A stretch of 38,028 nucleotides of DNA, taken from assembly GCA_023391815.1 (NCBI GenBank), contig JAEWAF010000124.1, positions 1 through 38,028 on the forward strand. The letters run 5' to 3'. Each line of letters begins with the position of its first letter. Position 1 is the stretch's first letter. Below, one piece after another: positions 7,886-16,541 of the stretch. Source of the stretch: Pseudomonadota bacterium (GTDB taxonomy: Bacteria > Pseudomonadota > Gammaproteobacteria > Steroidobacterales > Steroidobacteraceae). The notes under the pieces are model-generated. The model saw only the letters and a list, made by a program, of their open reading frames with translations, did not search any database and had not been told where the DNA came from. Made by a program: the position numbers and the translations under genes.

Positions 7886-7916
7886 CTCCGACCGACCGCC
7901 AATCGCCAACGACTAA

Positions 7917-10900
7917 CTACTCTCCGCCGCGACTACCGCCACCCGGCGGGCCGTAGATCAACTTGAAACCGTCATGCCCGCACAGCTGCGACAGCCGTTC
8001 CGTCAGCTCGCGCGTCGGCTTGACCTGCCATTCTTGAGAGAGCACCAGTTCAGCTCGCGCAGCGGAACCGGTGTAGTAAACGGCGACTGCACAGCGGCCG
8101 CCGCGGAATGGACGCAAGGTCTGTTCGAGTTGTTTCAGAAAGCCGCGTTGACCGGCCGCGTCGAGCCCCGGCGGCCAGCGAATGGCCAGGCGCTTGCCGT
8201 GCAGCTCGCGAGCCTGATCGATATCGATGACCTTCTTGGCATTCAAGCGCCAGCCTTCGATGTATTCGTCGAACCGCAGTTGACCTTCGACGATCACGAT
8301 GGCGCTCTTGGCGATCACCGTGCGGTACTGCTGCCACTGATCCTCGAACATCGACGCTTCCATGCGGCCGCTGCGGTCGTCGAGCGTGAAGATCACGCGC
8401 TGGCCGCGCTTGCCGACGTCGAACACCATGCCGCCGACCGTCACCGGCTTGCCCTTGAACTGCTGGAAGCTGCCTTCGCTCGCCGGCGCGGGGCGGTCGC
8501 TGGTCAAATCGACGATGCGACCGCTGGTGATGGGCTTCACCTCCGCCTCGAATTCTTCGAACGGATGGCCGGTGAGATACAAACCGAGAGTGTCGCGCTC
8601 GCCATCGAGTCGCACGCGCCGGCTCCAGTCCGGCAGCACCTCTGTAACCACCTGGGGTGCGGCCGTCGGGCTCGTGTCCATCAAGCCGAACATGTCGTTT
8701 TGACCGACCGCTCGAGCGCGAATGGTTTGATCGGCGAGTTGCATCGCCGAGGGCAGCGAGTGCATCAGCGTCGCGCGATTGGCGCCGAGTGAGTCGACCG
8801 CGCCCGAGCGGATCAACGCTTCCAGCACGCGACGGTTCATACGATTCGCATCGCTGCGGCGGCACATGTCCGCCAGATCGCGATACGGCTCGCTCTTGCG
8901 CGCTTCGACCAGCATCTCCACGACGTTCTGACCGACGCCCTTGATCGCGCCGAGCCCGTATCGAATGGTCCGATCGTTCGACACGGTGAACATGAATTGG
9001 GAAGAATTCACATCCGGCGGCTCGACCTTCAGCTTCATGCGCCGGGCTTCGTCGATGAGCGTCACGACCTTGTCGGTCTTGTCCATATCGGAGGACAACA
9101 CCGCCGCCATGAACGCCGCCGGATAGTGCGCCTTCAACCAAGCGGTCTGATAGGTCAGCAGCGCGTACGCGGCCGAGTGCGACTTGTTGAAGCCGTAACC
9201 GGCGAACTTCTCCATCAGGTCGAAGATGTGCTCGGCCTGATGCTGGTCCACGCCGCGCGCGGTTGCGCCCGTGACGAAAATGGTCCGCTGCTTGGCCATT
9301 TCCTCGGGCTTCTTCTTGCCCATCGCGCGACGGAGCAAGTCGGCGCCGCCGAGCGAATAGCCGGCGAGCACCTGCGCGATCTGCATCACCTGCTCTTGAT
9401 ACAAGATCACGCCGTAGGTCGGCGCGAGCACCGGCTTCAGATCCGGATGCAGATAATCGATGGGGCCCGTCGTGGTGCCGCGCTTGCGCGCGATGAAGTC
9501 GTCCACCATGCCCGACTCGAGCGGACCGGGACGGAACAGCGCCACGAGCGCGACGATGTCTTCGAAGCAATCCGGCTGGAGGCGACGGATCAGATCCTTC
9601 ATGCCGCGAGATTCCAGCTGGAATACCGCGGTGGTCTCGTAACGCTTCAGCAGGTCGAACGTCGCGGCGTCGTCCATCGGCAGCGCGTTGATGTCCAGCG
9701 GTGGCTCGCCCTTCTGCGCGCGTTGCGCGTTGATGACCTTCAGCGCCCAATCGATGATGGTGAGCGTGCGCAAGCCGAGGAAGTCGAACTTCACCAGGCC
9801 GGCCTGTTCGACGTCGTCCTTGTCGAACTGCGTCACCACGCTCTGGCCGTTCTCGTCGCAGAACAACGGCGAGAAATCGGTGAGCACCGAGGGCGAGATG
9901 ACGACGCCACCGGCGTGCATGCCTGCGTTACGCACCAGGCCTTCGAGCGACATCGCCATGTCGAGGATGGCGCGAGTCTCTTCCTCGTTCTGATAACGAC
10001 GCCGCAGCTCTTCTTCCTTGGCGAGCGCGTCCTTGAGCGTGATGCCCAGCTCGAACGGAATCAGCTTGGCGATGGAGTCGGCGAAGCCATAGCTCTGGCC
10101 GAACACACGCGCCACGTCGCGCACCACGGCCTTCGCCGCCATGGTGCCGTAAGTGATGATCTGCGAAACGCGCTCGCGACCGTAGTGCCGAGCGACGTAG
10201 TCGATGACACGATCGCGCCCGTCCATGCAGAAGTCGACGTCGAAGTCGGGCATCGACACGCGCTCGGGATTCAAGAAGCGCTCGAACAGCAAGTCGTAGC
10301 GCAGCGGGTCGATATCGGTGATGCCGAGACAGAACGCGACCAGCGAGCCTGCGCCGGAGCCGCGGCCCGGCCCCACCGGCACGCCGTTCTCCTTCGCCCA
10401 TTTGATGAAGTCGGCGACGATCAGGAAGTAGCCGGGGAAGCCCATCTGGATGATGACGCCCAGCTCGATTTCCAGTCGTTCGACGTATTCCTCATCGGGA
10501 ATGACGCGCCCCTGGACCGGCGTCGCCTTGAGCTGTTCCAGTCGCTTCTTCAAACCCGCGCGAGATTGCTCGCGCAGGAAATCGTCGACCGGCATGTCGT
10601 TCGGCGTGGGGAACTTCGGTAGCACGCTCTTGCCGAGCTTCAGCTCCAGGCTGCAGCGACGCGCGATCTCGACCGTGTTCTCGAGCGCCTCGGGCACGTC
10701 CTTGAACAGCTCGGCCATTTCCTTCGGCGACTTGAGATATTGCTCCTCGGAGTAACGGCGGCGACGCTTTGGATCGGCAAGCAGCGCGCCGTCGTGAATG
10801 CACACACGCGCTTCGTGCGATTCGAAATCTTCGCGGCGGATGAACCGCACGTCGTTGGTCGCGACCACCGGAATGCCGCGCTCGACGGCGAGATCCAGCG

Positions 10901-11471
10901 CGCCCTGCACGTGACGCTCGTCGCCCTCGCGGCGCGTGCGTTGTAGTTCCAGATAGAAACGATCGCCGAACAGGTTGAGCCAGAAATCCAGCGCGGTGTT
11001 GGCTTCGTCGAGACGGCCGTTGAGGATGGCGCGACCGATATCGCCTTCACGCGCGCCGGACAGCGCGATCAAACCTTTCAGATCCTCGGGATTCAGCCAG
11101 CTGCGATCGACCGTCGCCACGCCCTTCTTCTGGCCTTCCAGGTACGAGCGGCTGACCAGCTTCGAAAGGTTGTTGTAACCGAGGGCGCTCTGACACAGCA
11201 GCACCAGCGACGACGGCTCGGCACGCTCGCCGACTTCGTGGATGCGCAGATCGACGCCGATGATGGGTTTCACGCCGGCGGACTGCGCCGCCTTGTAGAA
11301 CTTCACCATCGCGAACAGATTGCTCTGATCGGTGAGCGCGACCGACGGCATTTTCGCGGCCGCGACCGAATCCATCAGGCCGGGAATGCCCTCGCCTTCG
11401 CTGGTGATGCGCACCACGCTGTCGACCAGCGAATACTCGGTGTGCAGATGGAGATGGACGAACGAAGACAC
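7917..11471 (-). CDS. dnaE: DNA polymerase III alpha subunit
   Basis: A 1184-residue replicative polymerase (E. coli DnaE is 1160). The N-terminal PHP domain begins FVHLHLHTEYSLVDS. The palm has GPGRGSGAGSLVAF near 368-380 and the catalytic aspartates D409 and D411 in PDFDVDF, with the third at D563 in KFDFLGLRTL. A helix-hairpin-helix region follows near 840 (IKGVGQNVVEML). The internal beta-clamp-binding pentapeptide is QNDMF at 924-928, and an OB-fold nucleic-acid domain lies near 1008-1080. The start is GTG, 3 bases after the rnhB stop; the protein start aligns with other DnaE proteins, so the GTG is accepted despite a weak ribosome-binding site. It copies the chromosome as part of the Pol III core with epsilon and theta. 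Confidence 0.98.
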   Translation of the reverse strand: MSSFVHLHLHTEYSLVDSVVRITSEGEGIPGLMDSVAAAKMPSVALTDQSNLFAMVKFYKAAQSAGVKPIIGVDLRIHEVGERAEPSSLVLLCQSALGYNNLSKLVSRSYLEGQKKGVATVDRSWLNPEDLKGLIALSGAREGDIGRAILNGRLDEANTALDFWLNLFGDRFYLELQRTRREGDERHVQGALDLAVERGIPVVATNDVRFIRREDFESHEARVCIHDGALLADPKRRRRYSEEQYLKSPKEMAELFKDVPEALENTVEIARRCSLELKLGKSVLPKFPTPNDMPVDDFLREQSRAGLKKRLEQLKATPVQGRVIPDEEYVERLEIELGVIIQMGFPGYFLIVADFIKWAKENGVPVGPGRGSGAGSLVAFCLGITDIDPLRYDLLFERFLNPERVSMPDFDVDFCMDGRDRVIDYVARHYGRERVSQIITYGTMAAKAVVRDVARVFGQSYGFADSIAKLIPFELGITLKDALAKEEELRRRYQNEEETRAILDMAMSLEGLVRNAGMHAGGVVISPSVLTDFSPLFCDENGQSVVTQFDKDDVEQAGLVKFDFLGLRTLTIIDWALKVINAQRAQKGEPPLDINALPMDDAATFDLLKRYETTAVFQLESRGMKDLIRRLQPDCFEDIVALVALFRPGPLESGMVDDFIARKRGTTTGPIDYLHPDLKPVLAPTYGVILYQEQVMQIAQVLAGYSLGGADLLRRAMGKKKPEEMAKQRTIFVTGATARGVDQHQAEHIFDLMEKFAGYGFNKSHSAAYALLTYQTAWLKAHYPAAFMAAVLSSDMDKTDKVVTLIDEARRMKLKVEPPDVNSSQFMFTVSNDRTIRYGLGAIKGVGQNVVEMLVEARKSEPYRDLADMCRRSDANRMNRRVLEALIRSGAVDSLGANRATLMHSLPSAMQLADQTIRARAVGQNDMFGLMDTSPTAAPQVVTEVLPDWSRRVRLDGERDTLGLYLTGHPFEEFEAEVKPITSGRIVDLTSDRPAPASEGSFQQFKGKPVTVGGMVFDVGKRGQRVIFTLDDRSGRMEASMFEDQWQQYRTVIAKSAIVIVEGQLRFDEYIEGWRLNAKKVIDIDQARELHGKRLAIRWPPGLDAAGQRGFLKQLEQTLRPFRGGRCAVAVYYTGSAARAELVLSQEWQVKPTRELTERLSQLCGHDGFKLIYGPPGGGSRGGE

Positions 11472-11474
11472 CGC

Positions 11475-12182
11475 TTAGAGCCCGACCGCCATGGAGGTCT
11501 CGGGTGCGTCGGGGGTCATCTCGCCCATGTCGGCGAGCGACAAGCGCCGCTCGGCGGCCAGTCGCACCGGCTCGAAGCTGCGGCGATGAACAGGCGTCGG
11601 GCCGTGGCGCTTGAGCGCCTTGTAGTGTTGCGGGGTGCTGTAGCCCTTGTGAGATGCGAAGCCGTATTCGGGATAAAGCGCATCCAGCTCGACCATCATG
11701 CGATCGCGCGCCACCTTGGCGAGAATCGACGCGGCGCCGATACAAGTCTTGAGCGCGTCGCCGTCGATGATGGCTTCATAGCTGCACTTCATCGGCAGTC
11801 CGAGAAACGACGGGCACAGATTGCCGTCGACCTGCACGTGCCCCGGATGAATGTGCAGACCGATCAACGCCCGGCGCATCGCCAGGTGCGTGGCCTGCAA
11901 GATGTTGTGGCAATCGATCTCTTCCACGTCGGCCCACGCCACCGACCACGACAACGCCGCGCCGCGAATCTTGATCGCGAGCTGTTCGCGCTCTTCAGCT
12001 TCGAGTTGCTTGGAATCCTTGATGCCACGGATCCGACGACGCGGATCGAGAATGACCGCGGCGGCGACCACCGGCCCCGCCAGCGGCCCGCGCCCTGCCT
12101 CGTCGACGCCGGCCACCAGCCCGGGCGCCTGCAACGGCAAAGCCATCGTCCGTAGAGATGCTGTCCGCTGAGATGCTGCCAT
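11475..12182 (-). CDS. rnhB: Ribonuclease HII
   Basis: A 235-residue RNase HII that cleaves RNA in RNA-DNA hybrids and removes single ribonucleotides misinserted in DNA. The acidic catalytic pair is in VDEAGRGPLAGPV, with further acidic residues in VDGN and in SILAKVARDRMM; the family block SHKGYSTPQHYKAL is present. Family members usually begin about ten residues before VDEAGRG, so the ATG at 12146 is as likely a start as the one at 12182 given here (12182 lies 9 bases after the lpxB stop). It sits between lpxB and dnaE, the standard gammaproteobacterial order. The C-terminal tail is about 25 residues longer than in E. coli. Confidence 0.95.
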   Translation of the reverse strand: MAASQRTASLRTMALPLQAPGLVAGVDEAGRGPLAGPVVAAAVILDPRRRIRGIKDSKQLEAEEREQLAIKIRGAALSWSVAWADVEEIDCHNILQATHLAMRRALIGLHIHPGHVQVDGNLCPSFLGLPMKCSYEAIIDGDALKTCIGAASILAKVARDRMMVELDALYPEYGFASHKGYSTPQHYKALKRHGPTPVHRRSFEPVRLAAERRLSLADMGEMTPDAPETSMAVGL

Positions 12183-12191
12183 CGCCGTTTA

Positions 12192-13394
12192 CTACACCGA
12201 CAAGCGTCGCTTCACCAACAAGTCCACGATCGCGTCGGCCGCGCGCGCGCTGGCATCGCGCCGGAGGGTCTCGTGGATCGAGGTGAAAGTTTGCACGAGC
12301 TGGTCGCGATCGGCACGTTCCAATTGCTGGAGCACCGCGGGACCGAGCACCTCCGCGCGCACGTCGGCATTGAAAAACTCGGGCACCAGCTCCCGGCCGG
12401 CCAGCAAATTCGGCTGCGAGAAGAACGGCGCCTTGAACAGTTTCAAGTGCTTGAGCAGAAAACTTGTCAGCATGCCTAAGCGATAGGCCACCACCATCGG
12501 GCGTTTCACCAGGGTCGCTTCCAACGTCGCCGTGCCCGATGCGAGCAGCACGACGTCGCTGGCTGCCATTACCGTCTGCGCATGGCCGTTGATCAACGTC
12601 ACCCGATCGAGCAGCTCCGGATGACCCAGCGCGGCCCGCTCGAGCGCTTCCTCGAAAATCCGGCGTGTCGGCTCGTTCGCCAGCGCCGCGATGAAACGCA
12701 ACTGGGGCCGCTCATGGAGCAACCAGGCCATGGTCTGCGTGAAGTCGGGACTGAGCCGCGACACTTCGCCCTGACGGCTGCCCGGCAGCACCGCGACGTA
12801 CTGACCTTTCTCCGGCAGAGCGAGCTGATAACGCGCTGTCTCGGCGCTCAGCTCCATCGGCACGACGTCGGCGAGCGGATGGCCGACGAATTCCGCATGC
12901 ACCGAATGCGTGTCGTAGAACGGCTTCTCGAACGGCAGCAGGCACAACACCAGATCGACGGCTCTGCCAATCGTGTTCACGCGCCCTTGCCGCCACGCCC
13001 AGACTTGCGGACTGACGTATTGAACGGTGGGAATGCCCGCCTCTTTGAAGCGCGGCGCGATGCGCAGATTGAACTCTTTCGCGTCGACGCCGACGTACAC
13101 GGCGGGCCGCTCCGCGAGCACGCGATCGATCAACTGTCGACGGATCTTCAGCAACCGCGGCAGATGAGGAAGGATTTCGAACAGCCCCATCACCGACAGG
13201 TTTTCCATGCGCTCCCACGCCTCGCAGCCCGCGGCGACCATGCGAGAGCCCGCGATGCCCGCGAAGCGAGCTTGCGGAATGCGCTGGCGCAGCGCCGTGA
13301 TCAATTGAGCACCGAGGTTGTCGCCCGACGCCTCGCCGGCGACCAGAACAATCAGTGGTGGAGCGTGTGAAGGGGCCACTATGGATCCAAGCAT
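12192..13394 (-). CDS. lpxB: Lipid-A-disaccharide synthase
   Basis: About 400 residues, glycosyltransferase family 19. It joins UDP-2,3-diacylglucosamine and lipid X to form the tetraacyl disaccharide 1-phosphate at the inner face of the cytoplasmic membrane. Landmarks are VAGEASGDNLGA near the N-terminus, ENLSVMGLFEIL, GVDAKEFNL, YVSPQVWAWRQGR, FVGHPLAD, LPGSRQGE and ASGTATLEATL, then the QPNLLAGRELVPEF block. The ATG at 13394 gives a tail slightly longer than E. coli LpxB; a GTG at 13415 in the same frame is an alternative. Neither has a strong ribosome-binding site. It follows lpxA in the lpxD-fabZ-lpxA-lpxB cluster. Confidence 0.96.
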   Translation of the reverse strand: MLGSIVAPSHAPPLIVLVAGEASGDNLGAQLITALRQRIPQARFAGIAGSRMVAAGCEAWERMENLSVMGLFEILPHLPRLLKIRRQLIDRVLAERPAVYVGVDAKEFNLRIAPRFKEAGIPTVQYVSPQVWAWRQGRVNTIGRAVDLVLCLLPFEKPFYDTHSVHAEFVGHPLADVVPMELSAETARYQLALPEKGQYVAVLPGSRQGEVSRLSPDFTQTMAWLLHERPQLRFIAALANEPTRRIFEEALERAALGHPELLDRVTLINGHAQTVMAASDVVLLASGTATLEATLVKRPMVVAYRLGMLTSFLLKHLKLFKAPFFSQPNLLAGRELVPEFFNADVRAEVLGPAVLQQLERADRDQLVQTFTSIHETLRRDASARAADAIVDLLVKRRLSV

Positions 13395-13457
13395 CGCAAC
13401 GGCCGGAGGAGCCACGGATGCAGCTGTAAATATGCCGAAGGCACTTACTCTGCCTGT

Positions 13458-14246
13458 CTACCTGACGATGCCGACCCGCTCGCGCCGTGGCGTGGAGTCG
13501 TTGAGAAAATCGATCAGCGGCTGCAGCTCGGGCTGGCTCTTGGCGCGTTGCTCGATCTGCTCGGTCGCTTCGATCAGCTTCAGCTGCGAGCGATACAGGA
13601 TCCGATACGCATCGCGAATGTTTCGAATCTGCTCGGGCGAATAGCCGCGACGTTTCAGCCCTTCCGAGTTCACGCTGTGCGGTTCGGCCGGCCGCCCCAC
13701 TGCCATCACGAACGGCGGCACGTCGCGCGTCACCGCGGTGTTATTCGCGATGAACGCATGCGCCCCGACCTGGCAGAACTGATGAATGCCGGCGAACCCG
13801 CCCATGTGCACCCAGTCGCCGACGATGACGTGGCCACCGAGCGTGCCGTAGTTCGCCAGCACGCAATGCGAGCCGATCACGCAGTCGTGCCCGACGTGCG
13901 CGCCGGTCATGAACAGATTGTCGCTGCCGATGCGCGTGACCAGCTGATCCTTGGTCGTGCCGCGATTGATGGTGGTGTTCTCGCGAAAGATATTCCGGTC
14001 GCCGATCTCGAGCCGCGTCGGCTCGTTGTTGTATTTGAGATCCTGCGGAGCCGCGCCGATCGAGGCGAACTGAAAAATCTTGTTGTCGCGGCCGACCGTG
14101 GTCGGACCGTCGATCACCACGTGCGGCCCGATCCAGGTGCCGGCTCCGATCACGACACCCGCGCCGATCACGGTGTACGCGCCAACTTGCACATCCGGCG
14201 CGAGCTGCGCGCTGGGATCGATCAGCGCTGTGGGATGAATAGCCAT
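13458..14246 (-). CDS. lpxA: Acyl-ACP--UDP-N-acetylglucosamine O-acyltransferase
   Basis: A 262-residue left-handed beta-helix enzyme for the first step of lipid A synthesis, transferring a 3-hydroxyacyl chain from ACP to UDP-GlcNAc. Hexapeptide repeats run from residue 8 to about 185. The catalytic base is H120 in GAHVGHDC (E. coli H125). The C-terminal helical domain begins near 190 (VGRPAEPHSVNSEGLKRRG). By direct alignment around GAHAFIANNTAV, N168 takes the place of the acyl-chain ruler residue (G173 in E. coli, M169 in Pseudomonas aeruginosa), which suggests a chain shorter than C14. It starts 14 bases after the fabZ stop. Confidence 0.97.
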   Translation of the reverse strand: MAIHPTALIDPSAQLAPDVQVGAYTVIGAGVVIGAGTWIGPHVVIDGPTTVGRDNKIFQFASIGAAPQDLKYNNEPTRLEIGDRNIFRENTTINRGTTKDQLVTRIGSDNLFMTGAHVGHDCVIGSHCVLANYGTLGGHVIVGDWVHMGGFAGIHQFCQVGAHAFIANNTAVTRDVPPFVMAVGRPAEPHSVNSEGLKRRGYSPEQIRNIRDAYRILYRSQLKLIEATEQIEQRAKSQPELQPLIDFLNDSTPRRERVGIVR

Positions 14247-14260
14247 CGTGGCAGGCCCTG

Positions 14261-14746
14261 TTATTTACGCGTTTCGCCGGGGGCAACCATCATCTCGGCG
14301 CTGCACGCCTCCACGCCGTCGACTTCGGCGATGGTGGAGAACTTCCAGATGCCGCGGATCGAGCGTTCGAGCGTCGCCTTCAGGATCAACTGATCGCCCG
14401 GCTCGACCGGCTTGCGAAAGCGCGCCTTGTCGATGCCGACGAAGTACAGCTGACGATGCTCGTCCGGGTACACGCCCGCGGTCACGAACGCGAGGATGCC
14501 TGCGGTCTGGGCCAGCGCTTCGAGAATGATCACGCCCGGGAACACGGGCCGGTGCGGGAAGTGGCCCGGAAAGAACGGCTCGTTGATGGTGACGTTTTTC
14601 AGGGCCCGGATGTGCTTGCCCGAGACGCATTCGAGCACTCGATCGACCAGCAGGAACGGATAGCGATGCGGCAGCCGGCGCATCACTTCGTGAATATCCA
14701 TCGTTATCGGCAGCGCGTCGCTGGCGGTCTGAGTGCTCTCGGTCAT
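14261..14746 (-). CDS. fabZ: 3-hydroxyacyl-ACP dehydratase FabZ
   Basis: A 161-residue hot-dog-fold dehydratase of the fatty acid elongation cycle, converting 3-hydroxyacyl-ACP to trans-2-enoyl-ACP. It competes with LpxA and LpxD for the same hydroxyacyl-ACP, which explains its place in this cluster. The catalytic histidine is H62 (first H of GHFPHRPVFPG) and the glutamate is E76 (ILEALAQ). The front block LPHRYPFLLVDRV is conserved. The N-terminus is about 10 residues longer than in E. coli. It begins 8 bases after lpxD and ends 14 bases before lpxA. Confidence 0.97.
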   Translation of the reverse strand: MTESTQTASDALPITMDIHEVMRRLPHRYPFLLVDRVLECVSGKHIRALKNVTINEPFFPGHFPHRPVFPGVIILEALAQTAGILAFVTAGVYPDEHRQLYFVGIDKARFRKPVEPGDQLILKATLERSIRGIWKFSTIAEVDGVEACSAEMMVAPGETRK

Positions 14747-14754
14747 CTGCGTTG

Positions 14755-15810
14755 TTATTCCTCGGGTTCTGCTGGGGCCGCGCTCGGATCGGCGGCGCCC
14801 CGCTCCCGGCGGACCTCGCGGACGAACTCGTCCAGGTGCTGGAAGCGGGCGGCATTCTTGCGGAAACGGGACGTTTCGTCGACCGGTATCCCGCTCGAGT
14901 AGTAGCCGGGCTTACGGATGCTGCTGTTCACGAAAGATTTGCCGGTGAGCACCACGTCGTCGCAAATCGTCAGATGCCCGGCGACCCCGACCATGCCCCC
15001 GATCATGCACCGCTGGCCGATGATCGCGCTGCCGGAAATACCGGCACAGCCGGCGATCGCGGTGTGGTCGCCGATGCGCACGTTGTGGCCGATCTGGATC
15101 TGGTTATCCATCTTCACGCCGTTGCCGATCACCGTGTCCTCGATCGCGCCCCGGTCGATGGTGGTGCTGGCGCCGATCTCGACATCGTTGCCGATGCGCA
15201 CCGTGCCCACCTGCGGGACCTTCAGCCACTCGCCCTGGTCGGGGGCGAGCCCGAAGCCGTCGGCGCCGATGACCGCGCTCGGATGAAACAGACAGCGATC
15301 GCCGACGAACACGCCGGCGCATAAAGTCACATTGGCGGTGAGCCGCGTGTCGGTACCGATCGTCACATCGTCCATGACGACGCAGCCCGGCCCGATCACG
15401 GTGCGCGCGCCGATCTTCGCCCTCGCGCCGATGACGGCATGAGGACCGATCGACGCGCTCGGATCGATCTGCGCCGAGGACTCGATCACCGCCGTGGCAT
15501 GTCGGCCTGGTGGCGCGGCGGGCGGTGGATATAACAAAGCGGCGATGCGCGCATACGTCGCGTACGGATTTTTCGCGAGCAGCGCGTTCACCGGACAGGC
15601 ATCGGCGAGCTTCGCGTCGAGCACCACCACGCCGGCCTTGGTCTGGGCCAGATAACGGCGATAGCGCGGGTTCGCTAGAAACGTGACGGACGCGGCGTCC
15701 GCGCTCTCCAGCGCAGCGACCCGCGACACGCGCAGGTCAGGATCGCCTTTGAGGATGCAGCCAAAGCGGACGGCGAGCTCGCCCAGGCTGAGGCCGGGCT
15801 GCGCGGACAT
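14755..15810 (-). CDS. lpxD: UDP-3-O-(3-hydroxyacyl)glucosamine N-acyltransferase
   Basis: A 351-residue enzyme that adds the N-linked 3-hydroxyacyl chain in the third step of lipid A synthesis. It has an N-terminal uridine-binding domain (SLGELAVRFGC...NPRYRRYLAQ, about 1-100), a left-handed beta-helix of hexapeptide repeats (about 105-300) with the catalytic histidine in QIGHNVRIGDH, and a C-terminal helix region (DETSRFRKNAARFQHLDEFVREVRR). The glycine/histidine block FHPSAVIGADGFG is conserved. The tail is Ala/Pro/Glu-rich. Skp lies 54 bases upstream; fabZ begins 8 bases downstream. Confidence 0.97.
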   Translation of the reverse strand: MSAQPGLSLGELAVRFGCILKGDPDLRVSRVAALESADAASVTFLANPRYRRYLAQTKAGVVVLDAKLADACPVNALLAKNPYATYARIAALLYPPPAAPPGRHATAVIESSAQIDPSASIGPHAVIGARAKIGARTVIGPGCVVMDDVTIGTDTRLTANVTLCAGVFVGDRCLFHPSAVIGADGFGLAPDQGEWLKVPQVGTVRIGNDVEIGASTTIDRGAIEDTVIGNGVKMDNQIQIGHNVRIGDHTAIAGCAGISGSAIIGQRCMIGGMVGVAGHLTICDDVVLTGKSFVNSSIRKPGYYSSGIPVDETSRFRKNAARFQHLDEFVREVRRERGAADPSAAPAEPEE

Positions 15811-15864
15811 CGCCGTCGCCCGGCTCAGTGGCGCAACCCGGAATGGATTGGCGCGGTCATGGAG

Positions 15865-16455
15865 TTACTGCTTGGCCGGCGGATTGGCGGGCTTCGCGGG
15901 CGGGCTCGCCGGCTTCACGTTGCCGCTGGTCTTGGCGCGGGCCTGCAAAGCAGTCAGCACCTGCGGAGTGATGTCCAGCGATTCGTTGACGAACAGCACG
16001 CCGTCGCCGACCACCAGGTCATAACCGGAGGCGCGCGCGTAGGTCTGCACTTCCTGCAGCAACGCCTTCTGCAGCTTGCCCAACTCTTCGTTACGGCGCA
16101 CGTTCAGATCTTCGACGTATTCGTTCTGCTTGCGAGCCAGGTCGCGCTGACCTTCACGCAGCTCCTTCTCGGCGTTACGACGCTCGTTCTCGGCCATCAC
16201 CGCGCCATCGCGCGACAGCTTCTCTTCCTTGGACTTCAGATCTTTCTGCTGAGCGGCCATCTCGCGCTGACGCGGCGAGAACTCGTCCTGCAGGGCCTGC
16301 ATGGCGCCTTTCGCCTGCGGGGCTTCTTCGAGCAGCCGCGGCACATTGACCACGGCGATCTTCAGCTGCGTCTGGGCGCCGGCGACAGGCGCGAACAACG
16401 CCACCGACAACGCCAGCGGAGCCAGCAGAAAAGCAGGAATGCTCAAACGTGCCAT
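15865..16455 (-). CDS. skp: Periplasmic OmpH/Skp-family chaperone
   Basis: A 196-residue secreted chaperone that holds unfolded outer-membrane proteins on their way to BamA. The signal peptide ends at about residue 27 (APVAGAQ). The mature protein starts KIAVVNVPRLLEEAP, followed by a long charged coiled coil (about 50-135) that forms the tentacles of the trimer, and returns to the small beta body in SGYDLVVGDGVLFVNESLDIT. It is longer than E. coli Skp (161) because of a Lys/Pro/Ala-rich tail (PASPPAKPANPPAKQ). GAGG lies 8 bases before the ATG. It sits between bamA and lpxD, the usual place. Confidence 0.95.
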   Translation of the reverse strand: MARLSIPAFLLAPLALSVALFAPVAGAQTQLKIAVVNVPRLLEEAPQAKGAMQALQDEFSPRQREMAAQQKDLKSKEEKLSRDGAVMAENERRNAEKELREGQRDLARKQNEYVEDLNVRRNEELGKLQKALLQEVQTYARASGYDLVVGDGVLFVNESLDITPQVLTALQARAKTSGNVKPASPPAKPANPPAKQ

Positions 16456-16509
16456 GTATCCAACCTCAGAATAATGTCGTTATCTTCCCAATCATCGTCG
16501 CACAACGCC

Positions 16510-16535
16510 ACCCGGGCAGCTGGCCGATCCCGGGT
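16510..16535 (-). terminator. Hairpin between bamA and skp, possible attenuator
   Basis: ACCCGGG at 16510-16516 pairs with CCCGGGT at 16529-16535 around a 12-base loop that contains CAGCTG. It lies 7 bases past the bamA stop in the 86-base gap before skp. On the transcribed (minus) strand no T run follows, so it may act as a partial terminator or an RNA-processing stem that tunes skp and lpx expression. Confidence 0.3.
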
Positions 16536-16541
16536 TTTGAA

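Noticed and set aside
8997..10622. 541-codon plus-strand open frame opposite dnaE
   Set aside because: Low-complexity His/Arg/Glu/Leu translation, antisense to the conserved polymerase palm; no ribosome-binding site.
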